In this document: positions 36,291-45,069 of the stretch, one piece after another
How positions within the stretch are numbered: position 1 is the stretch's first letter
Layout: each line of letters opens with the position of its first letter
Assembly: GCA_902461935.1 (NCBI GenBank)
Contig: CABPZP010000002.1
Location: 1 to 64,000, forward strand
Direction of reading: 5' to 3'
Length of the DNA: 64,000 nt
From: Merdicola sp905200315
Lineage (GTDB): Bacteria; Bacillota; Clostridia; TANB77; CAG-508
The notes under the pieces: generated by a model
What the model was told of the DNA's origin: nothing
Database searches by the model: none
The model's input: the letters and a program-made list of their open reading frames with translations, nothing else
Program-made: the position numbers and the translations under genes

Positions 36291-38054
36291 ATGAGTAATT
36301 TAGAATGGAATTTAGAAGATATTTTTCATAATAAAGAAGAGTTTGAGAATGCAAAGAATGAGTTAGAAAACAAAATAAAAACAGTTGAAAGTTATAAGGG
36401 AACTTTGGAAAAATCAGCAGAAAACATATATAACTGTTATAAAGCAAATTGTGAAGCTTTAGAAATACACGAAAAACTATATGCATATGCAATGCTTAAA
36501 TATCATCAAAACATGGCAGATACAGAAAGAATAAAACTATATAAAGAAATTGAAAGTTTAACAGCAGATTTTAGTACAAGAATAGCTTTTATAGAGCCAG
36601 AAATAACAAAAATAGATGAAAAAATTATAGAAAAATATTTAAAAGAAAATACTAAATTACAAGAATTTGAAAAATCTTTAAAAGATATATTAAAAGAGAA
36701 AAAACATATTTTATCTGAAGAGTTAGAAACAGCACTTTCAAAGTATTCAGAAGTATTTAATGCTTCTGAAAATACTTATGATACATTTACAAATACAGAG
36801 TTCGATTATCCTAACATAATAGACGAAAATGGTAAAGAACTTAAAATGACAGATGGTTTATATTCTAAATATATGAAGAGTTCAAAAGAAAAAATTCGTA
36901 AACAAGCATTTGAATCTATGTATTCTTTATATAAAAAACATATAAATACAATAACTGAATTATATTTAACACGAGTAAAGGCAAGAACAATTTCAAGTAA
37001 ATTACGTAATTATAAAAGTTCTCTAGAAGCAGCTACAAATGCTGATGATTCAAGTGTAAAAGTATATGATGTTTTACTAAAAGAGATGAACAAGAATCTA
37101 TATTTAAACCATGAATATATAAAGCTAAAAAACAAACTAATTGGAAAAGAAAAAATGCATATGTATGATGTATATGTAAATCCATTAAGTGTAGAAAATG
37201 AAAATGTAGAATATGAAGAAGCTAAAAAAATAGTATTAGAAGCGTTAAAACCTATGGGAGAAGAATATGTAAAGACATTAAAAAATGCTTTTGAAAATAG
37301 ATGGCTAGATGTAAGGGAAAAAGAAAATAAAAGAGGTGGAGCATATAGTATGGGGGTGTACGGAGTGCATCCATTTGTATTGCTAAATTACATTAATAGT
37401 TCAAGAGATATATCTACAATAGCTCACGAGCTTGGTCATGCAATGCATTCTTACTATGCAAATAATAGCCAAAATATTATAAATGCAAATTATACTATAA
37501 TGGTTGCAGAAGTTGCTTCAACAGTTAACGAAACAATACTTGCGGATTATTTAATAAATAAAGAAACAGATAAAAAGAAAAAAGCAGCTTTAATAAATGA
37601 GCAATTAGATGATATAAGAGCTACACTTGTAAGACAAACTATGTTTGCAGAGTTCGAAAAAATTGTTCACGAAAGAATTGAAAAAGGAGAAAGCTTATCT
37701 TCAAATGAGTTAAACAATATTTATTTTGACTTAGTTAAAAAATATTTTGGAGAAGATTGCGTATTTGATGAAGATATAAAATATGAATGGGCACGAATAC
37801 CACATTTTTATTCTTGCTTTTATGTATATAAATATGCAACAGGAATAACTGCTGCAATTGCAATTGCTAGTAAAATTTTAAAAGGTGAACCAGGTTATGT
37901 AGAAAAATACAAAAAAATGTTAAGTCTAGGTGGCTCAAAAGGTTCTTTAGAATTATTAAAAATGGTAGATGTGGATTTGGAAAAAGAAGAAACTTATGAA
38001 ATTGCTTTTAATTATTTTAAAGAAAAATTAGAAGAATTAAAAAAATTAGTATAA
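36291..38054 (+). CDS. pepF: oligoendopeptidase F
   Basis: 587 residues. M3-family zinc peptidase of the cytoplasm that degrades oligopeptides. The HExxH motif is at 379-383 in AHELGHAMHSYYA, with the third ligand Glu in MVAEVASTVNE. The N-terminal WNLEDIFHNKEEFE start is typical, and the length equals the family norm. Translationally close to the upstream membrane protein. The acyl-ACP thioesterase starts 24 nt later with its own SD AGAGGTG. Confidence 0.94.
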   Translation: MSNLEWNLEDIFHNKEEFENAKNELENKIKTVESYKGTLEKSAENIYNCYKANCEALEIHEKLYAYAMLKYHQNMADTERIKLYKEIESLTADFSTRIAFIEPEITKIDEKIIEKYLKENTKLQEFEKSLKDILKEKKHILSEELETALSKYSEVFNASENTYDTFTNTEFDYPNIIDENGKELKMTDGLYSKYMKSSKEKIRKQAFESMYSLYKKHINTITELYLTRVKARTISSKLRNYKSSLEAATNADDSSVKVYDVLLKEMNKNLYLNHEYIKLKNKLIGKEKMHMYDVYVNPLSVENENVEYEEAKKIVLEALKPMGEEYVKTLKNAFENRWLDVREKENKRGGAYSMGVYGVHPFVLLNYINSSRDISTIAHELGHAMHSYYANNSQNIINANYTIMVAEVASTVNETILADYLINKETDKKKKAALINEQLDDIRATLVRQTMFAEFEKIVHERIEKGESLSSNELNNIYFDLVKKYFGEDCVFDEDIKYEWARIPHFYSCFYVYKYATGITAAIAIASKILKGEPGYVEKYKKMLSLGGSKGSLELLKMVDVDLEKEETYEIAFNYFKEKLEELKKLV

Positions 38055-38078
38055 TAAAAAACTAGAGGTGAACAAAAA

Positions 38079-38801
38079 ATGTTTGTAAAAAACAGCGTTA
38101 GAGTAGGACTAAAAGATATAGGTATTTCTAATAAAGTTACAAATAGAGCAATATTAGGAATGTTAGAAGATGTAGCAGGATTTCATTCAGATATAGCAGG
38201 ATATGGTGTTGGAAACATAGAGCAAACACATTTATCTTGGATACTTTTAGGATGGAAAGTAGAAATTATTCAAAGACCAAAATATGGAGAAAAGTTAGAA
38301 ATAGTTACATGGTCTAGAGGCGTAAAAAGAATTTATGCATATAGAGATTTTGAGATTTATAATGATAAAAAAGAGTTAATAGCAAAAGCAACTTCAAAAT
38401 GGGTATTAATAGATATTGATAAAGGCAGAATGATAACAATAACAGATGAAATTGCAGACAAGTATGAAAAAGAAGATAAGCAGTGTTTCAAAGAAGAACC
38501 TGCGTATAAAATAGAAGAGCCAGAAAGTTATGAACATAGTGGAGAATATAGTATAAAAAGAAGTGTAATAGATGTAAATAAACATGTTCATAATATAAAT
38601 TATATAAACATTGCGTATGAAGCATTGCCAGAAGAAATATATAATTCAGAGGAGTTTAATAATTTTGAAATTGTATATAAAAAAGAAATTAAGTATGGTG
38701 AAAATGTTAAATGTTTGTATGGCAAAAAGGATGGTAAAAATATTATTGTTATAAAAGATGAAAATGAAGAAAAAATACATGCGTGTGTAAAATTGTTTTA
38801 A
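38079..38801 (+). CDS. acyl-ACP thioesterase
   Basis: 240 residues. Double hot-dog fold of the FatA/FatB-type bacterial family that releases fatty acids from ACP. The first half has THLSWILLGWKVEIIQRPKYGE, and the second half has the catalytic-type segment DVNKHVHNINYINIA (Asn/His in NxHxNN form, here NKHVHN). Probably last gene of a pepF operon. Its 3' flank is a dense repeat cluster. Confidence 0.88.
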   Translation: MFVKNSVRVGLKDIGISNKVTNRAILGMLEDVAGFHSDIAGYGVGNIEQTHLSWILLGWKVEIIQRPKYGEKLEIVTWSRGVKRIYAYRDFEIYNDKKELIAKATSKWVLIDIDKGRMITITDEIADKYEKEDKQCFKEEPAYKIEEPESYEHSGEYSIKRSVIDVNKHVHNINYINIAYEALPEEIYNSEEFNNFEIVYKKEIKYGENVKCLYGKKDGKNIIVIKDENEEKIHACVKLF

Positions 38802-38829
38802 TTATATTTTTTTTGAATTGTTATGTGCA

Positions 38830-38967
38830 ATGCCAAATATATTGTTTTTTATACATTGGTGTCGCAATCTTCGGGTTTTAAATATGGAAGATTGCTCCAA
38901 TCGCACTCGCAGAAAATCTGCTCGTTTGGTCGCTTACGCGGTATTTCAAAACAAATATATTTGACAT
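38830..38967. mobile_element. MITE-like element family M1, short form (copy 2)
   Basis: 138 bp bounded by ATGCCAAATATATTG and CAAATATATTTGACAT, inverted to each other. Contains the inner GCAATCTTC...GAAGATTGC pair and CGTTTGGTCGCTTACGCG. Lacks the AT-rich middle of the long form. Confidence 0.88.
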
Positions 38968-39015
38968 TATATAAAATTTAATAATAAATTATTCTAAAAA
39001 ATTAATGTCAAATGA

Positions 39016-39045
39016 TGTAGGGGTCGGAGTCCTTAGGGCGACCCG
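39016..39045 (+). repeat. REP-like hairpin repeat
   Basis: TGTAGGGGTCGGAGTCCTTAG..., flank ATGTCAAATGA. Part of the repeat island 38830-39297. Confidence 0.8.
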
Positions 39046-39057
39046 CAAATATATAAT

Positions 39058-39229
39058 AATCTGAAAATAATTAAAAATAAATATTTCTCGGCTCAATACG
39101 TTCGTTATAGCTTCTAATAGAAATTCAAACGAGCCTCTCGCAAAACGCGCCCTCATTTAAATTTAATAAGAAGCTATACACTCACTCCAATCACATTCGA
39201 AATATTGATTTTTAATTATTTTTCAGATT
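39058..39229. mobile_element. MITE-like element family M2, copy 2
   Basis: 172 bp, nearly identical to 32047-32218, including both terminal repeats. Lies between two REPs. Confidence 0.88.
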
Positions 39230-39269
39230 TTATAAAGAAATTAAATAATAAAAAATAAATGTCAAACGT

Positions 39270-39297
39270 CGTAGGGGCGGACGCCTCTGTCCGCCCG
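39270..39297 (+). repeat. REP-like hairpin upstream of the pentapeptide gene
   Basis: CGTAGGGGCGGACGCCTCTG..., flank ATGTCAAACGT. An ATG in the flank (39259) is in frame with the next gene but is repeat-derived. Confidence 0.85.
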
Positions 39298-39336
39298 AAA
39301 ATAATATGCAAATTTATAATAGGAGTAAAATTAATT

Positions 39337-39924
39337 TTGGAAGATGATATAAAAATTGCTATTCAAAATGAAGAGAGCATTTCAAATAAAGAATACAAAG
39401 ATGAAATTGCAGAACTTAATGAAGATAATATTGAATTTAGTAGATGCATTTTTAATAATTGTAAAATATCCGGAAAACTGGAAGCGGTAACTTTTTTTAA
39501 TTGCGAGTTTATTAATTGTGATTTATCAAATACAAATTTTGAAGTATGTAATTTTAAAAAAGCTAAGTTTAATAATTGCAAATTAACAGGTTGTAATTTC
39601 TCAGATGCTTTAATAAATAATGTGAAATTTGAAGAATGTAATATGAACTATGCAAACTTTAATATGTCAAACATACGAGATACAGAGTTCAAAAGTTGTG
39701 GGTTAAACAGTAGTAGTTTTAATGAAGTAAAATTAAAAGAAGTAACATATAAAGAAACAAGTTTAATAAGAGCACAATTTGTGGAAACACCACTAAAAAA
39801 TATAGACTTATCAACAAGTAATATAGAAGGTATTTTAATAAAAATACAAGACTTAAAAGGACTAATAGTAAACGACATACAAGCAATACAATTATCAAAA
39901 CTATTAGGAATTATTATAAAGTAA
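39337..39924 (+). CDS. pentapeptide-repeat protein
   Basis: 195 residues from TTG 39337, with AGGAG 11 nt upstream; the alternative ATG 39259 lies in a REP. Repeats follow the A(D/N)LxX-type pattern (SNTNFEVCNFKKAKFNNCKLTGCNFSDA), building a right-handed quadrilateral beta-helix. Such proteins include DNA-gyrase-protecting Qnr/MfpA mimics, but most have unknown roles. Cys is frequent at the i-2/i+1 positions. No signal peptide. Confidence 0.82.
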   Translation: MEDDIKIAIQNEESISNKEYKDEIAELNEDNIEFSRCIFNNCKISGKLEAVTFFNCEFINCDLSNTNFEVCNFKKAKFNNCKLTGCNFSDALINNVKFEECNMNYANFNMSNIRDTEFKSCGLNSSSFNEVKLKEVTYKETSLIRAQFVETPLKNIDLSTSNIEGILIKIQDLKGLIVNDIQAIQLSKLLGIIIK

Positions 39925-39952
39925 TTTTTTACTAAATTTATATAATATATAA

Positions 39953-40137
39953 ACTTGCGAGTTGTTTGTGGGTGACCAATGAGCATTGTTAAGGCAAAGC
40001 CTGTTACAATGCCATTGGGGAGGAACGAGCAAGAATAAATAATAAAATTTATAGACCAATTCTTTGGAGATTCTTAAGAACCCTTGGTTCTTAAGTGGGG
40101 TAGGATTAAAAGGCAGGGGTAAAACCCCTGACCTTTT
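39953..40137. other. strongly structured intergenic element with three hairpins
   Basis: Between convergent genes. An outer CTTGC (39955 region)/GCAAG pair encloses a long hairpin 39976-40018 (CCAATG...GCATTGT...AGGC with GCCT...ACAATGC-CATTGG). A perfect 10-bp stem lies at 40073-40082/40086-40095 and a stem 40108-40120/40124-40137. A TATAAT at 39941-39946 could start a transcript. A 23-bp piece (AATGAGCATTGTTAAGGCAA...) recurs at 55079-55100. It may be an ncRNA or a transposable-element end; identity unknown. Confidence 0.5.
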
Positions 40138-40180
40138 GAAAAAATATATATTTCTAATAAAAAATGATAAAAATTTTTTA

Positions 40181-41386
40181 TTAGAACCCAATTATATTAT
40201 TATAACATTCAATAGCATAATTATCAGTCATACCAGAAATATAATAAATTATAGCTTTTAAATAATCTTTCTTATTATTTACATCAAACAAAACTTTATT
40301 TTGTAAATTTGTATTTTCTCTATCTGTTAAATTCCAGTAACAGTTTATCCATTTTATAAAAGGTGTTACAACTGAATTATAATTTTTTTTCATTTTATTT
40401 AGATTTTCTAATGTGTTTTCTTTATCATAAGCAGATTTTAATATTTCAAATATTTGAGTTAATACTAATTCAAAATATTTTTCAGAGGCTAAAACTTTAT
40501 CTGAATAATAGATATTTTTATAATTAAATGCTTTAATAGTATCTAATAATTGTAAACTTTCATCTGAAAATATTAAACCATCCTCCGGATTTGAATTTGT
40601 ACATAAATCGAAAATTAATTTATTAATAATAACGGAATTATTTATAATTGCTTTCTTTTCAAATTTTAATATTTCATGTAATTCTTCTAAACTATTGTCT
40701 AAAAGACCAAGTAAAATTGCATCTTCAATATCTCTGCTTATATATGAAATTTTGTCTGATATTTTTACCACACAACCTTCCCAAGTAAATGGAGAATATT
40801 GGTTAGGTGTTATGTAATTTTGTAAGTCTATAAATTCTTCACGAGGTTTTAAAAATTTTTCATTAACTTCTCCACAGTGAGAAATAATACCATCTCTAAC
40901 GCCATAAGTTAAATCTAAATTTTTCTTAAAACCATTGTTATCTTCTAAAAGTTCAATTTTATCTACAACTTCCAAGCCATTTTTTTCGTGCCAAAAAGTT
41001 TCACCAATTTCTTTTTGGCAAATGTTTGAAAGAATTTTTTCTCCTCTATGCCCAAAAGGACTATGCCCAATATCGTGTGCAGTTGCAATTGCCTTTGTAA
41101 GAGAAGTATTTAATCCTAAAGCATTGGCAATGGTATAGCTAATAGATTCAACATTATTAACATGCTCAATTCTTGTACAAATATGATCATTCGTAGGAGA
41201 GAAAAAAACTTGAGTTTTGTGTTTCATTCTACGGTAAGCATTTGTATAAATAACACGAGTATAATCTCTTTCAAAATCTGTACGCAAATCATTATCTCTT
41301 TTATATAAAGGAGTTTCACGCATAATAATTTTATTCCATAAAGGATTGTTTTCATTTGCAGAAACATTAATAAATTTCTTTTCCAT
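40181..41386 (-). CDS. dgt: dGTPase / HD-domain deoxynucleoside triphosphohydrolase
   Basis: 401 residues from ATG 41386 (GGAGG 5 nt upstream; the TTG at 41398 overlaps the SD). The HD domain ligands are RIEHVNNVE...ATAHDIGHSPFGHRGE, with later Asp in VVKISDKISYISRDIEDA. Hydrolyses dGTP or related dNTPs to nucleoside and triphosphate. Single gene; its 3' end faces the structured element. Confidence 0.9.
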   Translation of the reverse strand: MEKKFINVSANENNPLWNKIIMRETPLYKRDNDLRTDFERDYTRVIYTNAYRRMKHKTQVFFSPTNDHICTRIEHVNNVESISYTIANALGLNTSLTKAIATAHDIGHSPFGHRGEKILSNICQKEIGETFWHEKNGLEVVDKIELLEDNNGFKKNLDLTYGVRDGIISHCGEVNEKFLKPREEFIDLQNYITPNQYSPFTWEGCVVKISDKISYISRDIEDAILLGLLDNSLEELHEILKFEKKAIINNSVIINKLIFDLCTNSNPEDGLIFSDESLQLLDTIKAFNYKNIYYSDKVLASEKYFELVLTQIFEILKSAYDKENTLENLNKMKKNYNSVVTPFIKWINCYWNLTDRENTNLQNKVLFDVNNKKDYLKAIIYYISGMTDNYAIECYNNIIGF

Positions 41387-41447
41387 ACTAACCTCCAAAA
41401 TATTATATGGAAAATTGTATATTAAATAAATTGTTTAGTCAATGGAT

Positions 41448-41765
41448 TTATAAATAAGAAAAATAATTCTGATTGTAACGAAAAATATGTAATATGAATA
41501 CATTAAAATTTAGTGAATCAACTTTGTAAATGATAATATAATTATTTATAACGAGTTTTCTAAAATTACTATTATTATATATAAATATAATTGGATATCT
41601 TTCTGGAAAAAATTCAAGAGCCGAAATAGAATTATAAATTTGTTTTTGTAATTTATGATAGAAATTATAGTTTTGTAATTTTAAAATTGAATAGTCCAAA
41701 ATACTCAATATTTCTGAATAAAATTGTTGTAGAATAATAATTTTATATTTAGTTAAATTGTTCAA
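41448..41765 (-). CDS. ParE/RelE-type toxin
   Basis: 105 residues from TTG 41765 (GGAGG upstream). The fold pattern is recognisable: N-terminal KYKIIILQQFYSEILSILDY, a helix, then FFPERYPIIF, FRKLVINNYIIIYKVD and a C-terminal ILHIFRYNQNY. In family members the toxin attacks gyrase (ParE) or ribosome-bound mRNA (RelE); which applies is not clear. The gene overlaps the preceding antitoxin gene by 17 nt, as usual for such pairs. Confidence 0.8.
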   Translation of the reverse strand: MNNLTKYKIIILQQFYSEILSILDYSILKLQNYNFYHKLQKQIYNSISALEFFPERYPIIFIYNNSNFRKLVINNYIIIYKVDSLNFNVFILHIFRYNQNYFSYL

Positions 41766-41925
41766 AATGCACCTCCATTCTGTTTTTAAATTCTTCGAAA
41801 GTCATATATTCTTTATTTTCAATTTGTTGTAATCCAATTTTTATATGTTTAAGAATATCTTTCTTTAAAGCTTTAAGGTCTTCAGAATATATAAATCTTT
41901 TTTTACTGTATCCTTTTATGCACAT
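41749..41925 (-). CDS. small antitoxin partner of the ParE/RelE toxin
   Basis: 58 residues starting MCIKGYSKKRFIYSED, with AAGGAGG 8 nt before ATG 41925. Charged, helical, and ending within the toxin gene. The position before an overlapping toxin gene is the main evidence. KEYMTFEEFKNRM near the C-terminus resembles toxin-binding helices of short antitoxins. Probably autoregulates the pair; a GGTACC palindrome lies between the SD and ATG. Confidence 0.7.
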   Translation of the reverse strand: MCIKGYSKKRFIYSEDLKALKKDILKHIKIGLQQIENKEYMTFEEFKNRMEVHFEQFN

Positions 41926-42061
41926 AATAGGTACCTCCTTTAAATAATTATTTTATAGAGTATATTGTAAAAAGAAAAAATAGTCAATATTTATTATATA
42001 ATAAAGTCAGAATAATAATACATTTTTTTATTTTTTATGTTATAATTTTTCTGGTGATAAA

Positions 42062-43030
42062 ATGAGTGGAAAGAAAAAGAATAAAAAAACAAATAAAATT
42101 ATAGGCTTTGTAGTTGCAATAATTGCTATAGTTAGTGCACTTTACTTAGGTAAAGACTATGTTAGTTATGATGAATATATTGCAAATGTAGAAACTAATG
42201 CAAAACAAGCAACAGAAAAATTTGCAGAGAATTTTAAACCTAAAGAAGAAACTAGTATACCAAAAGCAGATGGAAAACTAAAAGTTTATTTTATAGATGT
42301 AGGTCAAGCTGATTGTATATTATTAGTAAACAATAAAAGTTCAATGCTTATAGATGCAGGAAATAACGAAGATGGCGAATTGGTTGTTAATTATATAAAA
42401 TCTTTAGGAATTAGTAAATTAGATTATGTTGTAGGAACTCATCCTCACGAAGACCATATAGGCGGATTAGATAATGTAATAAATAGTTTCGAAATTGGGG
42501 AAGTATATATGCCAGAAACAACTACAAATACCAAAACTTATGAAGATGTTTTAAATGCTATTGCAAATAAAAACTTACAAATTACTGTTCCAAAAATAGG
42601 TGATAAATTTAACGTTGGAACTGCAGAGGCAGAAGTACTTTCGGTAAAAAATGATAATGTTAATTTAAATAATTGTTCAATTGTAATTAGAGTAGTTTTT
42701 GGAGAAAAAAGCTTTTTATTTACAGGAGATGCAGAAGAAGTTGTAGAAAGTAAATTAAAAGTTAAAGAAACAACAGTATTAAAAGTGGGCCACCATGGTT
42801 CGTCAACAAGTACATCACAAACTTTATTAAATAAAATAAAACCCAAATATGCAATTATATCTGTAGGAAAAAATAATGATTATGGACATCCAACAAAGCA
42901 AACCTTAAAAAGACTACAAGATGCAGGCTGTGAAATTCATAGAACCGATGAAGAAGGAACAATATTAATTACAACTGATGGAAAAGATTTAAAAATTGAT
43001 CATTTTGAAACAAAAACAAATGGAAATTAA
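42062..43030 (+). CDS. ComEC-like metallo-beta-lactamase-fold protein with membrane anchor
   Basis: 322 residues. One N-terminal membrane helix (about 13-30), a polar spacer, then a metallo-beta-lactamase domain from about 75: VYFIDVGQADCILL, the metal motif THPHEDHIGG, FTGDAEE and VGHHGSSTSTS. This is the nuclease-like domain of ComEC without the channel, probably exported and tethered. SD GGTGAT. A -10 TATAAT at 42041-42046 is close to the start codon. DUF3006 is encoded convergently next door. Confidence 0.88.
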   Translation: MSGKKKNKKTNKIIGFVVAIIAIVSALYLGKDYVSYDEYIANVETNAKQATEKFAENFKPKEETSIPKADGKLKVYFIDVGQADCILLVNNKSSMLIDAGNNEDGELVVNYIKSLGISKLDYVVGTHPHEDHIGGLDNVINSFEIGEVYMPETTTNTKTYEDVLNAIANKNLQITVPKIGDKFNVGTAEAEVLSVKNDNVNLNNCSIVIRVVFGEKSFLFTGDAEEVVESKLKVKETTVLKVGHHGSSTSTSQTLLNKIKPKYAIISVGKNNDYGHPTKQTLKRLQDAGCEIHRTDEEGTILITTDGKDLKIDHFETKTNGN

Positions 43031-43048
43031 AATACAAGGCAGAAATAT

Positions 43049-43429
43049 TTAAGATTTTTTTCTAAGACTTTGAAATTTATCTTGAATTAATTTCTGTCTT
43101 ATTTGTTTTTCATTATCATCTTTTAAAATAACAGAAACTTCTGAAATTTTGCCATTTTCATAAGTTAAATTTAATTTTACGATATCACTTTCAGAAATAT
43201 CAAAATTAAATTTAGATAAAGGAATGTTTAAAAAACTTTTATCTGAAAGCTCACAAACAGCAAAATCATTTTCAATTCTATCAACAGTTGCAGTTTCTAT
43301 CATTTTTATATCCTTTCCGCCATTAGATAAAAAATTTTCTAAAGACTGTAAAAAATCACTTTGCATAACAGAACTAATTCTATCACTCAAAGAATTTGAA
43401 ACAGAAGATGAAATTTCACGTAAATTCAC
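43049..43429 (-). CDS. DUF3006-containing protein
   Basis: 126 residues. About 45-115 match DUF3006 (ATVDRIENDFAVCELSDKSFLNIPLSKF, then an EGD/ESDIVKL region), a small beta domain commonly encoded beside ComEC-like metallo-beta-lactamase proteins. The N-terminal 40 residues are a helical addition not usual for stand-alone DUF3006. AGGAGG precedes the ATG. Function unknown; the neighbouring MBL gene supports a shared role. Confidence 0.75.
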   Translation of the reverse strand: MNLREISSSVSNSLSDRISSVMQSDFLQSLENFLSNGGKDIKMIETATVDRIENDFAVCELSDKSFLNIPLSKFNFDISESDIVKLNLTYENGKISEVSVILKDDNEKQIRQKLIQDKFQSLRKKS

Positions 43430-43496
43430 AAAATCACCTCCTTTATTTAATTTAAAATAATTTATAATACAGAACTACAAATTTGTCAAATAAAAA

Positions 43497-43532
43497 AACA
43501 ACACATCTAGCTTTCCAAAGCAATGTGTTGTT
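43497..43532 (-). terminator. terminator for the minus-strand DUF421 gene
   Basis: Stem AACAACACAT/ATGTGTTGTT with an inner AGCTTT/AAAGC, followed on the minus strand by a T-run. Confidence 0.7.
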
Positions 43533-43592
43533 TAACCATAACTTGGCAACCACGTTTTTTTTCATTTGATTATAAAAAAATTCTGTTTTTGA

Positions 43593-43620
43593 TGTAGGGG
43601 TCGGCGTCCTCGACGACCCG
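43593..43620 (+). repeat. REP-like hairpin, terminator-linked subtype
   Basis: TGTAGGGGTCGGCGTCCTCG... with left flank TTCTGTTTTTGA. Confidence 0.85.
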
Positions 43621-43684
43621 CATGGTAAAGCCATTTTTTATCTATTTATTGTATCTATATAATTGATATTTGTCAAATAAAATT

Positions 43685-44389
43685 TCATTCAAAAACATCT
43701 TTTGTATTTTTAAACATCTTTTTATAAACACTCAAATTATTATTAGAATCTATTGTAGCTAAAAAAATATTATTTATGTCGTTGTAGCCTTGAGAGGCGA
43801 GTTCTTTTTGTAGCCATATTTCATCATTTCCTGTTTGGAATAAATTTTCTCTTAACAATTTTCCATCTAAAATAACATCAGCTAAAACTTTTTCATCAGG
43901 CAAATCTAAGTTCAAGTCTTTAGGTGTAGCAGGTTTACTATTAGATTTAGGCAAAAAGCTTAACTTTCCATTAGGTTCTATAAATACAGTTTGTAATTCA
44001 CTTAAATTAAAATATCCGGCAGTTCTGCATAGCATTAAAAATTCTGTTAAATCTAATTTAGATTTTTTAAAATTATTCTTAAATAAATTTCCATTATTAT
44101 ATAAAACAAGAGAAGTACCAGTTATAACTCTACGAAATTTTAAAGATTTTGAATTAATAAAAGAAATAAGAACAGTAATTAAAGCATATACAATCATAGC
44201 AACTAAAGGTTGCATAAAATCACTTTCAAGAGCAGTAGACATTTCGGCCGCAATAGAACCAATAGTTATTCCTATTATATAATCAAAGGTGCTTAATTGA
44301 GAAATTTCTTTATTACCCATAATTTTAGCCAAAATAAAAAGAACAAATAAAGAACTTGAAGATAAAATAATAATTTTTAAAATATCCAT
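43685..44389 (-). CDS. DUF421/YetF-type membrane protein
   Basis: 234 residues from ATG 44389 (GGAGG 7 nt upstream; in-frame codons to 44440 precede the SD). Three N-terminal helices (about 3-22, 33-50, 60-80) are followed by a soluble DUF421 domain (FLMLCRTAGYFNLSELQTVFIEPNGKLSFLPK). Family members such as YetF/SpoVAE-neighbour proteins affect spore or envelope traits; the biochemical role is unknown. Confidence 0.85.
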   Translation of the reverse strand: MDILKIIILSSSSLFVLFILAKIMGNKEISQLSTFDYIIGITIGSIAAEMSTALESDFMQPLVAMIVYALITVLISFINSKSLKFRRVITGTSLVLYNNGNLFKNNFKKSKLDLTEFLMLCRTAGYFNLSELQTVFIEPNGKLSFLPKSNSKPATPKDLNLDLPDEKVLADVILDGKLLRENLFQTGNDEIWLQKELASQGYNDINNIFLATIDSNNNLSVYKKMFKNTKDVFE

Positions 44390-44442
44390 AAATAAACCTC
44401 CATTTTTTAAATTATTTCCAAAATTTGAAATAAAATACATAT

Positions 44443-44471
44443 TTGAAAATTAAAAAGAAAGCTGATATAAT
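44443..44471 (+). promoter_or_regulatory. consensus promoter of the long structured RNA
   Basis: TTGAAA (44443-44448), 17 bp, TATAAT (44466-44471). Transcription should begin near 44478, exactly at the first helix of the RNA. Confidence 0.75.
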
Positions 44472-44477
44472 ACTAAA

Positions 44478-45051
44478 CGATGGTGCATTATTCTAGTCAT
44501 ACTGTCTATTATGAGGGTGGGGCTAAAAATCCACTAAAGGGCACATCGTTGAAGTTTCTTGTTTGTGCGCGAAATGCCAGTTTTGTGTGTTTGCAGGGAG
44601 TAAAGGAATTAGGGTAGTATATAATGGCATATATATGATTCCCTCATTTCGCGGAGGCTTAAGTTGCATCTTAAGTATAACCTATGTTGAGTGCCAAGAC
44701 ACAAAATACATAGTGTAGCCTGTCTCGAGTGAAGGTATTGGGATTAATTTACCGAGAATTTAAAAGTTCGGCCAAATTTTTAAATTTTTAGTTATGAAAT
44801 TGCCTTTGCAAAAAAGACTAATAATAGAATAAAGTATGTTAAGGAAAACTTCTAGGCTGTTAGTTCATTTAAGAACTAGGAAAGCTAAGGATTAAGGTAC
44901 GGATTTAAGTGGTGATCTGGTGTTCATTTTATGAATATTTTCTTTAAACGGAAACGACTAAATAGTAATATTTAGTAGAAAATAGAGAAATTCGACTAGA
45001 CCTAAACCGTAAAATTTACTTAGCTTTTTACCATCTAAAATAATATAAATT
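44478..45051 (+). ncRNA. ole: candidate OLE RNA (ornate large RNA)
   Basis: About 570 nt with no ORF, unusually GC-rich and ordered for this genome, between a consensus promoter and a small membrane-protein gene. Visible helices: 44478-44486/44541-44548 (one bulge) closing a GTGG...CCAC hairpin; CGCGAAATG/CATTTCGCG (44568-44576/44645-44653) closing an arm of about 70 nt; CTTAAG pair 44658-44663/44670-44675; CTATGT/ACATAG (44682-44687/44708-44713); TAGTTC/GAACTA (44861-44866/44873-44878); CTAAATA/TATTTAG (44958-44964/44969-44975). Known OLE RNAs are about 600 nt and lie directly upstream of oapA, which encodes an RNA-binding membrane protein. Identity is inferred from size, position and partner, not from an alignment. 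The 3' end is uncertain. Confidence 0.6.
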
Positions 45052-45069
45052 AGAAGGGATTGAACAAAA

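Noticed and set aside
43452..43634. 60-codon minus-strand ORF starting MALPCGSSRTPTPT
   Set aside because: Its N-terminus is a translated REP and the rest overlaps a terminator.
44478..45051. The long RNA as RNase P RNA, tmRNA or SRP RNA
   Set aside because: The diagnostic conserved strings (GAGGAAAGTCC, the tRNA-like ends of tmRNA, the GGAAG SRP Alu/helix 8 motifs) are not present.
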